This document shows positions 54,470 through 64,000 of a stretch of DNA of 64,000 nt, piece after piece (position 1 is the first letter of the stretch; each line of letters begins with the position of its first letter). The notes below the pieces were generated by a model. The model was not told where the DNA came from and ran no database searches. It saw only the letters and a list, made by a program, of their open reading frames with translations. The translations under genes and the position numbers were made by a program. Origin of the DNA: Patagioenas fasciata. Its lineage: Eukaryota > Chordata > Aves > Columbiformes > Columbidae. The DNA lies in NCBI RefSeq assembly GCF_037038585.1, contig NW_027288588.1, positions 806,001 to 870,000 on the forward strand. Reading direction: 5' to 3'.

Positions 54470-54640
54470 CTCACCCGGTGTTTCCCGCCCCGGTGCTTCC
54501 CGCCCGCCGGCGCCGCGGCCACGCCCCCTCGCCGCCGGCCACGCCCCCTCGCCGGCGTCACGTGCCGGGAGTGTGTGGCGGGAAAAGGCGGGAGGGAGGA
54601 GAGGGAGGCGCCGCCGTTTTGGTGGAGGTTGTGAGGGGAC
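54470..54640. promoter_or_regulatory. CpG-island promoter-like segment with E2F and E-box motifs
   Basis: Dense CpG with TTTCCCGCC at 54,481-54,489, a second TTCCCGCCC at about 54,497, and GGCGGGAAAA at 54,577-54,586 (E2F-like in both orientations). There are two ccacgccccctcgccg copies (KLF/Sp-like) and CACGTG at 54,559-54,564. This combination is typical of growth- or cell-cycle-linked, often bidirectional, promoters. The nearest candidate exon is on the minus strand at 53,246-53,316; nothing was identified on the plus side, which turns into a G-rich array. Confidence 0.5.
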
Positions 54641-55625
54641 CTGGGGGTCGGCGTGAGTGGCATTGGGGGTCGGTGTGGGGGGAGGAATTGGGGTCGGCGT
54701 GAGGGGCATTGGGGGTCGGTGTGAGGGGGGGATTTGGGGGGCAGTGTGGTGGTGGGGATTTAGGGTCGGTGTGAGGGGGGAATTGGGGGGCGGTGTGGGG
54801 GAGGAACTGAGGGTCGGTGTGAGCGGGACATTGGGGGTCGGTGTGGGGAGGAATTGAGGATCGGTGGGGGGGGCTTGGGGGGTCGGTGTGAGGGGGAATT
54901 GGGGGTCGGTGTGGGGGAAGTTGGGGGTTGGTCTGGGGAGGATTTGAGGGGTCAGTGTGGGGAGGATTTGGGGGTCGATGTGAGGGGCATTAGGGGTTGG
55001 TGTGGGGGGCAGGAACTGGGGGTCAGTGTGTGGGGGGGCATTGGGGGTCGGTGCGAGGGGGAATTAGGGTCCAGTGGGGGGGCACTGGGGGTCGGTGTTT
55101 GAGGGGGGAATTGGGGGGTCGGTGTGGGGGGGTCAGTGCAGGGGGGGCCTTGGGTGTCGGTGTGAGGGGGCATTGGGGGTCAGTCTGGGGAGGAATTGGG
55201 GGTCGGTGTGAGGGGGGGCATTGGGGTCTGGTGTGGGGGGGGGGACATTGGGGGTCGGTGTGAGGGGGAATTGGGGGTCGGTGTGGGGGGGAAGTTGGGG
55301 GTTGGTCTGGGGAGGATTTGAGGGGTCAGTCTGGGGAGGATTTGGGGGTCGATGTGAGGGGCATTAGGGGTTGGTGTGGGGGGCGTTGGGGGTCAGTGCG
55401 AGGGGGAATTAGGGTCCGGGGGGGGATTGGGGGTCGGTGTTTGAGGGGGGAACTGGGGGGTTGGTGTGCGGGGGCGGCCTTGGGGGTCGGTGTGAGGGGG
55501 CATTGGGGGTCAGTCTGGGGAGGAATTGGGGGTCGGTGGGGGGGAGCTGGGGGTCGGGGTTTGGGGGGAGCTGGGGGTCGGGTGGGGGGTGGATTGAGGG
55601 TCGGTGTGAAGGGAATGGGGGGGCC
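54640..55625. repeat. G-rich minisatellite with GGGGGTCGGTGTG motif
   Basis: Irregular 18-24-base units (gtgtgaggggcattgggggtcg and variants). A block of about 370 bases is duplicated inside: 54,947 onward and 55,321 onward share ggaggatttgggggtcgatg. The plus strand carries many closely spaced runs of four to eight G, giving high G-quadruplex potential. Confidence 0.95.
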
Positions 55626-56335
55626 ATGAGGGGAACGGAGGCGCAGAAACAACTTTACAGCCTCCGGAGCCATGAACCTCCACACCCCGCAGGGCTCCAG
55701 AGCAGCTGCGTTCGTTTCGCCGTCGGGCGCAAGGGGAGCGATGGTTCCACCCCTCGTGCGCCGCTCCGAGCGGCAGGAGCTGCGTTTAAATACAGCGAGG
55801 TGCTCGTGTCCCAACGACCCCGGAGCGCCCGCACACATCCATAACCTTTCCCGCTCATCACTGCCGTAGTCTCCGCCTGGACGCCCCCTGTTCGCCTGCG
55901 CGGCGCCACCTGGTGCTCTGGAGGAGGGGTCTTTGGATGAAGGCTCCTTCAGCTTCCTCAGGTTTGGCTCCTTGTGTTGAATGGACTGGGACCCAAGCTC
56001 CAGGTCGGTTGAACCCAGCCTGGCGCCCCCTTTTTGCTGTAAATCTCGGTTCTCTCGTCCCCTCGAGTTCACAGCTGGTGCCGTAAAACTCCTGATCCTG
56101 GCACTGCTGGGTTCTGGTTTCCTTACCATGAGTTCACCTAAAGCTCTGAACTAAGGGCTCGTGTGGCTCAGCCCTAAAGTGTTGGCTCGTTAGTGGGCAC
56201 CCAATTATGTTTTGTTAACCCTTAAAATGTTCGTGCCCTCTATCAGACCCAGGAGTTCGGGCGGGGATTCAGTTCAGGAGGGACCCGGAAGTAACCCTAA
56301 GGACCCAGTAGTTGGGGGGTGTCAAGGGTTAAGAT
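55626..56335. other. Unique CpG-rich segment between two satellites
   Basis: Non-repetitive sequence with CpG-rich parts (55,640-55,920). The minus-strand frame through it is open but has no recognisable domain. At 56,245-56,300 it carries two diverged units of the gggacccaggagttcgg motif seen at 37,030-37,405. At 56,319 a gtcaagggttaagat block resembles the edge of the LTR-like element at 24,698. The 39-bp satellite starts right after. Confidence 0.5.
55881..55916 (-). promoter_or_regulatory. Pair of CTCF-like motifs
   Basis: The minus strand reads GCACCAGGTGGCGC (55,903-55,916) and, about 10 bases further, AACAGGGGGCGTCC (about 55,880-55,893). Both resemble the CTCF core (CCASYAGRKGGCRS). 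They lie in the only unique stretch between two large satellite arrays. Motif-level evidence only. Confidence 0.4.
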
Positions 56336-57432
56336 CGTGAAACTGTGGGGACCCCTAATGTCCCCAGGGGCCATTGTGACATCCTGGGGACCCCCTTTGT
56401 CCCCAGGGCCCATCGTGGCACTGAGGGGACCCCCCCCCCCCAGTCCCCAGGGCCCATTGTGGCACCATGGACACCCCCTTTGTCCCCAGGGCCCATTGTG
56501 ACATCCCAGGACCCCACCTTGTCCCCAGGGTCCCTTCTGACAGGGTGGGGACCCCCCTTTCTCCCCAGGGCTCATTGTGACGTCCCAGGACCCCTTGTTG
56601 TCCCCAGTGCCCATTGTGACATCCTGGGGACCCCCCTCGTCCCCAGGGCCCATTGTGAAATCCGGGGAACCCCCTGGTCTCCAGGGCCCATAGTGGTACC
56701 GTGGGGACTCGTCCTGTCACTTGGGTCCATTGTGACACCATGGGGACCCCGCCTTTGTCCCCAGTACCCATTGTGACATCCTGGGGACCCCTTTGTCCCC
56801 GGGGCCCATTGTGACATCCTGGGGACCCCCCTTTGTCCCCAAGGCCCATTGTGACACCGTGGGGACCCCACTTCTTTCCAGGACCCATTGTGGCATTCTG
56901 GGGACTTCCTTTGTCCCCAGGGCCCATTGTGACATCCTGGAGACCCCCTTTATCCCCAGAGCTCGTTGTCGCACCATGGGGACCCCCTTTGTCACTGGGG
57001 CCCATTGTGACATCCCAGGACCCCCCATTGTCCCCAGGGCCCATTCTGACACCGTGGGGACCCCGCCTTTTCCCCAGGGCCCATTGTGACATCTCAGGAC
57101 CCCCTTTGTCCCCAGGGCCCACTGTGGCACCATGGGGACCCCCTTTGTCCTCTGGGCCCATTGTGACATTCCAGGACCCCACTTTGTCCCCAGGGCCCAT
57201 TGTGACACCGTGGGGACCCCCCTTGTCCCCAGGGCCCATTATGACAATTAAGGGACCCCCTTTGTCCCCAGGGCCCATTGTGACATCCCAGGACCCCCCA
57301 CTGTCTCCAGGCCCCATCGTGACATCCTGGGGACCCCCCTTGTCCCCAGGGCCTATAGTGGCACTGTGGGGACTCATCACTTGGGCCCATTGTGACATCC
57401 TGGAGACCCCCCTTCATCCCCAGGGCCCATTG

Positions 57433-58275
57433 TGACACCGTGGAGACCCCATTTGTCACTGGGGCCCATTGTGACATCCCAGGACACCCCATTGTCCCCA
57501 GGGCCCACTGAGACATCCCGGCGACCACCCTTTGTCCCCAGGGCCCATTATGCACATTCAGGGGACACCCCTTTGTCCCCAAGGCCCATTGTGACATCCT
57601 GGGGAGACCCCATTGTCCCCAAGGCCCATTGTGGCACCATGGGGACCCCCTTTGTCCCCAGTGCCCATTGTGACATCTTAGGACCCCACTTTGTTCCCCA
57701 GGGCCCATTGTGACATCCTGGGGACCACCTGTGTCCCCAGGGCCCATTGTGACATCCCAGGAGCCACCGTTGTCCCCAGGGCCCATTGTGACATCCTGGG
57801 GACCCCCTTGTCCCCAGTGTCCATTGTGGCATCCTGGGACCCCCGTTGTCCCCAGGGCCCATTGTGGCACCATGTGGACCCCCTTTTTCCCGAGGGCCCA
57901 TTATAACGTCCCAGGACCCCCCATTGTCCCCTGGGCCCATTGTGACATCCTGGGGTCCCCCTTTTGTCCCCTGGGCCCATTGTGACACTGTGGGGATCTC
58001 CTTTGTCCCCAGGGACCATTGTGACACTGTGGGGACCCCCTTTGTCCCCAGGGCCCATTGTGACATCCTGGGGAATCCCTTTGTCTCCAGGGCCCATTGT
58101 GACGTCCCAGGACCCTGCTTTGTCCCCGGGGCCCATTGTGACATCCTGGGGAACCGCTTTGTCCCCAGGACCCATTGTGACGTCCCAGGACCCCCCCTTG
58201 TCCCCAGGGCTCATTGTGATGTCCCAGGATCCCCATTGTCCCCAGAGCCCATTGTGATGTCCTGGGAACCCCCAT
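57433..58275. repeat. Higher-order block P, copy 1 (copy 2 at 60,491-61,332)
   Basis: Unit by unit the sequence matches 60,491-61,332 with only a few substitutions and one single-base indel; the offset is 3,058 at the left end and 3,057 at the right. Similarity to the basic satellite continues outside, but the exact order of variants does not. Confidence 0.85.
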
Positions 58276-58279
58276 TGTC

Positions 58280-59985
58280 CCCATGGCTTATTGTGACACC
58301 CTGGGACCGCCTTTGTCCCCATGTCCCATTGTGACGTCCCAGGACCCCCCATTGTCCCCAGGGACCATTGTGACATCCTGGGGACCCCCTTTGTCCCAAG
58401 ACCCCATTGTGACATCCTGGGGACCCCGCCTTGTCCCCAAAGCCCATTGTGACACTATGGGGACCCTCTTTGTCCCCAGGGCCCATTGTGGCACCATGGG
58501 GACACCCTTTGTCACTGGGGCCAGTTGTGACATCCCAGGACCCCACTTTGTCCCCAGGGCTTATTGTGATACCATGGGGACCCCCCTTGTCCCCAGGGCC
58601 CATTGTGACATTCAGGGGGACTCCTCTTTGTCCCCAGGGCCTATTGTGTCATCCTGGGGATCTCCCCTTGTCTCTAGGGCCCATTGTGAGACTGTGGAAG
58701 ACCCCCTTTGTCCCCAAGTCCCATTGTGACGTCCCAGGACGCCTCGTTGTCCCCAGGACCCATTGTGACTCCATGGGAACCCCCCCTTGTCCCCAGGGCC
58801 CATTGTGACATCCTGGGACCCCCCTTTGTCCCCAGTGCTCATTGTGAAATCCTGGGGACCCACTTTGTCCCCAGGGCCCATTGTGGCACCATGGGGAGCG
58901 CCTTTGTCACTGGGGACCATTGTGACATTCCAGGATTTTACTTTGTCCCCGGGGCCCATTGTGACATGCTGGGGATCCCCCTTTGTCGCCAGGGCCCACT
59001 GTGACACCGTGGGCACCCTCTTTGTCCCATGGGCCCATTGTGACCTTCAAGGGACCCCCCCATTGTCCCCGGGGCCCATTGTGACATCCTGGGTACCCGC
59101 TTTGTCCCCAAGACCCATTGTGACATCCTAGTACCCCCCGCAGTCCCCAGGGCCCATTATGACATCCTGGGGATCCCTTTGGCCCCAGGGCCCATTGTGA
59201 CAGGGCGGGGATCCCCCTTGTCCCCAGGGCCCATTGTGAAACCGTGGGGACCCTCTTGTCCCCAGGGCCCATTGTGGCACCGTGGAGACCCCCCCTTTGT
59301 CTCCAGTGCCCATTGTGACATCCTGGGGACCCCCTTTGTCCCCAGTGCTCATTGTGACAGGGTGGGACCCCCCTTGTACCCAGGGCCCGTTGTGACATCC
59401 TGGGGACCCCCTTTGTCCCCAGGGCCTATTGTGACATCCTGGGGAGTCCCCTTTATCCCCAGGGCCCATTGTGACATCCTGGGGACCCCCTTTGTCCCTA
59501 GGGTTCATTGTGACATCCCAGGACCCCCATTGTCCCCAGGGCCCATTGTGAACAACCTGGGGACCCCCCTTTTTCCCCGGGCCCATTGTGGCGTCCCAGG
59601 ATGCTTCGTTGTCCCCTGGGCCCATTGTGACATCCCGGGGACCCCTTTTGTCCCCAGGGTTCATTGTGACATCCTGGGGCCTCCCTTTGTCCCCAGGGCC
59701 CATTGTGACATCGCAGGAGCCCCCATTGTCCCAAGGGCACATTGTTACATCCTGGGGACCCCCTTGTCCCCAGGGCCCATCGTGGCACCGTGGGGACCCC
59801 CCCTTTGTCTCCAGTGCCCATTGTGACATCCTTGGGACCCCCCTTGTCCCCAGGACCCGTTGTGACATCTTGGGGACCCCTATGTCACCAGAGCCCATTG
59901 TGATATCCTGGGGAGCCCCCTTTGTCCCCAGGGCCCATTGTGCACATCCTGTGGACCCCTCTTTGTCCCCAGGGCCCATTGTGAT
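58280..59985. repeat. Higher-order block Q, copy 1 (copy 2 from 62,236)
   Basis: Matches 62,236-63,940 with an offset of 3,955 at the left end and 3,954 at the right, including rare variants such as attccaggattttactttgt and gtgtcatcctggggatctcc. A short internal order change occurs near 59,040-59,160. Confidence 0.85.
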
Positions 59986-60490
59986 ATCCTGGGGAGCCCT
60001 CTTTTTCCCCAGGGCCTATTGTGACATCCTGGGGACCCCCTTTGTCCCTCGGGCCCATTGTGACATCCTGAAGACCCCCTTTGTCCCCAGGGCCTATTGT
60101 GACATCCCAGGACCCCCCCTTTTCTCCAGGGCCCATTGTGACGTCCCAGGACCCCCTATTGTCCCCAGAGCCCATTGTGACATCCCAGGACCCCCCATTG
60201 TCCCCAGGCCCCATTATACACATCCTGGGGTCCCCCTTTATCCCCAGGGCCATTGTGACACCATGGGGACCCCCTTTGTCCCCAGGGCCCATTGTGACGT
60301 CCCAGGATGCCCCATTGTCCCCTGGGCCCATTGTGAAATCATGGGGACCCCCTTTGTCCCCAGGGCCCATTGTGACACCGTGGAGACCCTCCTTGTCCTC
60401 AGGGCCCATTATGACATTCAGGGGACTCCTCTTTGTCCCCAGGGACTATTGTGACATCCTGGGGACGCCCCTTTACTCCAGGGCCCATTG

Positions 60491-61332
60491 TGACACCGTG
60501 GAGACCCCATTTGTCACTGGGGCCCATTGTGACATCCCAGGACACCCCATTGTCCCCAGGGCCCACTGAGACATCCCGGCGACCACCCTTTGTCCCCAGG
60601 GCCCATTATGCACATTCTGGGGACACCCCTTTGTCCCCAAGGCCCATTGTGACATCCTGGGGAGACCCCATTGTCCCCAAGGCCCATTGTGGCACCATGG
60701 GGACCCCCTTTGTCCCCAGTGCCCATTGTGACATCTTAGGACCCCACTTTGTCTCCAGGGCCCATTGTGACATCCTGGGGACCACCTGTGTCCCCAGGGC
60801 CCATTGTGACATCCCAGGAGCCACCGTTGTCCCCAGGGCCCATTGTGACATCCTGGGGACCCCCTTGTCCCCAGTGTCCATTGTGGAATCCTGGGACCCC
60901 CGTTGTCCCCAGGGCCCATTGTGGCACCATGTGGACCCCCTTTTTCCCGAGGGCCCATTATAACGTCCCAGGACCCCCCATTGTCCCCTGGGCCCATTGT
61001 GACATCCTGGGGTCCCCCTTTTGTCCCCTGGGCCCATTGTGACACTGTGGGGATCTCCTTTGTCCCCAGGGACCATTGTGACACTGTGGGGACCCCCTTT
61101 GTCCCCAGGGCCCATTGTGACATCCTGGGGAATCCCTTTGTCTCCAGGGCCCATTGTGACGTCCCAGGACCCTGCTTTGTCCCCGGGGCCCATTGTGACA
61201 TCCTGGGGAACCGCTTTGTCCCCAGGACCCATTGTGATGTCCCAGGACCCCCCCTTGTCCCCAGGGCTCATTGTGATGTCCCAGGATCCCCATTGTCCCC
61301 AGAGCCCATTGTGATGTCCTGGGAACCCCCTT
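60491..61332. repeat. Higher-order block P, copy 2
   Basis: Second copy of 57,433-58,275. The few differences include ttgttccccag versus ttgtctccag, and ggcatcctgggac versus ggaatcctgggac. Confidence 0.85.
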
Positions 61333-62235
61333 TGACCCCAGGGTCCATTGTGACACCATGGGGACCCCCTCTTGTCCCCAGGGCCCATCGTGGCACCGTG
61401 GGGACCCCCTTGTCACTGGGGACCCATTGTGACACTATGGGGACCCCCCTTTGTGCCCAGGGCCCATTGTAACATCCTGGGGACCCCCTTGCCTCCAGGG
61501 CCCCTTGTGACATCAAAGGATCACCCTTTGTCCCCAGGACCCATTGTGACATCCCAGGACCCCACTTACTCCCCAGGGCCCATTGTGGCACCATGAGGAC
61601 CCCCTTTGTCACCAGGGCCCATTGTGACATCCCAGGACCCCAAGTTGTCCCCAGGGCCCATTGTGACATCCTGGGTACCCGCTTTGTCCCCAAGACCCAT
61701 TGTGACATCCTAGTACCCCCCGCAGTCCCCAGGGCCCATTGTGACACCATGGGGATCGCCTTTGTCCCCGTGGCCCATTGTGACATCCCAGGACCCCGCG
61801 TTGTCCCCAGGGCCCATTCTGACATCCTGGGGACCCCCCTTGTCCCCAGGGCTTATTGTGACATCCTGGGGACCCCTTTTGTCCCAGGGGCACATTGTGG
61901 CACCATGGGGACCCCCTTTATCCCCAGGGCCACTTGTGACATCCTGGGGACCCCCCTTGTTCCCAATGCCCATTATGACATTCTGGGGACCCCCTTTGTC
62001 CCAGGGGCACATTGTGGCACCACGGGGACCCCCTTTGTCACCGGGGCCCATTGTGACATCCCAGGACCCCAAGTTGTCCCCAGGGCCCATTGTGACACCA
62101 TGGGTACCCCCTTTGTCCCATGGGCCCATTGTGACATCCTGGGGACCCCCTTGTCCCCAGGGCCCATCATGGCACCGTGGGGACCCCCCTTTGTCCCCAG
62201 TGCCCATTGTGACATCCTGGGGACCCCCCTTGTCC

Positions 62236-63940
62236 CCATGGCTTATTGTGACACCCTGGGACCGCCTTTGTCCCCAGGGCCCATTGTGATGTCCCAGGAC
62301 CCCCCATTGTCCACAGGGACCATTGTGACATCCTCGGGACCCCCTTTGTCCCAAGACCCCATTGTGACATCCTGGGGACCCCGCCTTGTCCCCAAAGCCC
62401 ATTGTGACATCCTGGGGACCCTCTTTGTCCCCAGGGCCCATTGTGGCACCATGGGGACACCCTTTGTCACTGGGGCCAGTTGTGACATCCCAGGACCCCA
62501 CTTTGTCCCCAGGGCTTATTGTGATACCATGGGGACCCCCCTTGTCCCCAGGGCCCATTGTGACATTCAGGGGGACTCCTCTTTGTCCCCAGGGCCTATT
62601 GTGTCATCCTGGGGATCTCCCCTTGTCTCTAGGGCCCATTGTGAGACTGTGGAAGACCCCCTTTGTCCCCAAGTCCCATTGTGACGTCCCAGGACGCCTC
62701 GTTGTCCCCAGGACCCATTGTGACTCCATGGGAACCCCCCCTTGTCCCCAGGGCCCATTGTGACATCCTGGGACCCCACTTTGTCCCCAGTGCTCATTGT
62801 GAAATCCTGGGGACCCACTTTGTCCCCAGGGCCCATTGTGGCACCATGGGGAGCGCCTTTGTCACTGGGGACCATTGTGACATTCCAGGATTTTACTTTG
62901 TCCCCGGGGCCCATTGTGACATGCTGGGGATCCCCCTTTGTCGCCAGGGCCCACTGTGACACCGTGGGCACCCTCTTTGTCCCATGGGCCCATTGTGACC
63001 TTCAAGGGACCCCCCATTGTCCCCAGGGCCCATTGTGACATCCTGGGTACCCCCTTTGTCCCCAAGACCCATTGTGACATCCTAGTACCCCCCGCAGTCC
63101 CCAGGGCCCATTGTGACATCCTGGGGATCCCTTTGGCCCCAGGGCCCATTGTGACAGGGCGGGGATCCCCCTTGTCCCCAGGCCCCATTGTGAAACCGTG
63201 GGGACCCTCTTGTCCCCAGGGCCCATTGTGGCACCGTGGAGACCCCCCCTTTGTCTCCAGTGCCCATTGTGACATCCTGGGGACCCCCTTTGTCCCCAGT
63301 GCTCATTGTGACAGGGTGGGACCCCCCTTGTACCCAGGGCCCGTTGTGACATCCTGGGGACCCCCTTTGTCCCCAGGGCCTATTGTGACATCCTGGGGAG
63401 TCCCCTTTATCCCCAGGGCCCATTGTGACATCCTGGGGACCCCCTTTGTCCCTAGGGTTCATTGTGACATCCCAGGACCCCCATTGTCCCCAGGGCCCAT
63501 TGTGAACAACCTGGGGACCCCCCTTTTTCCCCGGGCCCATTGTGGCGTCCCAGGATGCTTCGTTGTCCCCTGGGCCCATTGTGACATCCCGGGGACCCCT
63601 TTTGTCCCCAGGGTCCATTGTGACATCCTGGGGCCTCCCTTTGTCCCCAGGGCCCATTGTGACATCGCAGGAGCCCCCATTGTCCCAAGGGCACATTGTT
63701 ACATCCTGGGGACCCCCTTGTCCCCAGGGCCCATCGTGGCACCGTGGGGACCCCCCCTTTGTCTCTAGTGCCCATTGTGACATCCTTGGGACCCCCCTTG
63801 TCCCCAGGACCCGTTGTGACATCTTGCAGACCCCTATGTCACCAGAGCCCATTGTGATATCCTGGGGAGCCCCCTTTGTCCCCAGGGCCCATTGTGCACA
63901 TCCTGTGGACCCCTCTTTGTCCCCAGGGCCCATTGTGATA
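62236..63940. repeat. Higher-order block Q, copy 2
   Basis: Second copy of 58,280-59,985. At 63,935-64,000 it repeats the 'gatatcctggggagcccc' plus 'gcacatcctgtggacccct' pair once more, so local amplification was continuing at the window edge. Confidence 0.85.
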
Positions 63941-64000
63941 TCCTGGGGAGCCCCCTTTGTCCCCAGGGCCCATTGTGCACATCCTGTGGACCCCTCTTTT

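Larger units (their letters stand above)
56340..64000. repeat. 39-bp GC-rich satellite, about 195 units, continues beyond the window
   Basis: The basic unit contains ccccagggcccattgtgaca then tcctggggaccccctttgt, about 39 bases with units of 36-41. Two main variants differ at the centre (acatcctggggacccc versus acatcccaggacccc). As 39 is a multiple of three and stops are rare in the motif, long frames (up to 363 codons) run through in several frames on both strands; they are not genes. The array is organised into higher-order blocks, including near-identical blocks 3,057 and about 3,954 bases apart. Confidence 0.97.

Noticed and set aside
53249-54709. Very long minus-strand frames rich in Phe/Pro/Ser/Leu (up to 562 codons)
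   Set aside because: They run through the polypurine tract in all three frames, as expected from a stop-poor tract, with no protein-like sequence outside the repeat. Only the short non-repeat part next to the ATG at 53,246 is kept as a candidate.
54657-55627. Gly-rich plus-strand frames and Pro-rich minus-strand frames
   Set aside because: Translations of the G-rich minisatellite, with no non-repeat portion.
56340-64000. Dozens of frames of 100-363 codons on both strands
   Set aside because: All follow the 39-base satellite unit; none is unique sequence.

Overview
This window is bird genomic DNA. The evidence is: many CR1 LINE fragments, several with typical CR1 3' ends and 8-bp tails; two single-exon olfactory receptor genes of the avian-expanded OR14 (gamma-c) type; a multi-exon maestro-heat-like-repeat (MROH) gene of the kind amplified in birds; a partial gammaretrovirus-like endogenous retrovirus with its LTR; and, from about 35.6 kb on, an almost unbroken mosaic of GC-rich minisatellites as found on avian microchromosomes. 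Gene models rest on reading frames, splice-site consensus and family motifs. No alignment program was run, so repeat boundaries are approximate (tens of bases) unless a boundary motif is given.

Left part (1-35.4 kb): an olfactory-receptor neighbourhood built by repeated duplication. Two intronless receptor coding exons (7,188-8,120 and 27,600-28,556, both minus) share about 88% of residues. They sit in matching 3.5-3.9 kb duplicons (about 6.69-10.2 kb and 27.1-31.0 kb). Between them are a second direct duplication (11.6-13.6 kb versus 25.4-27.1 kb), an inverted one (13.2-14.1 kb versus 23.7-24.7 kb), two solo-LTR-like elements lying exactly at duplication junctions, and CR1 fragments of several ages in both orientations. 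A further low-copy unit occurs at 0.03-1.8 kb, inverted at 5.3-6.9 kb, partly at 27.1-27.3 kb, and at 39.1-40.3 kb. The retroviral remnant (32.17-35.42 kb, minus) keeps a 5' LTR, a primer-binding site, a full gag frame, protease and the first residues of reverse transcriptase. gag and protease are in one frame separated by a single TGA.

Middle (35.6-40.3 kb): CpG-rich minisatellites, a TAAT-rich stretch, a CpG/GC-box promoter-like segment, two short-unit minisatellites, and a 24-copy array of a 53-bp unit.

MROH gene (40,379-47,575, minus): nineteen exons can be joined with consensus GT/AG junctions and consistent phase into a 781-codon frame ending in TAA, with an ATTAAA poly(A) signal 46 bases after the stop and a perfect TGACGTCA element about 0.4 kb upstream of the ATG.

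Right part (47.7-64 kb): CR1 tails, the most intact CR1 copy (49.3-51.7 kb, minus), an AT-rich 20-bp array, an in-frame 30-bp array next to a candidate minus-strand first coding exon, about 850 bases of polypurine tract, an E2F/E-box CpG promoter-like island, a G-rich array, a short unique CpG segment with CTCF-like motifs, and a 39-bp satellite of roughly 195 units that runs to the window end and contains kilobase-scale internal duplications.
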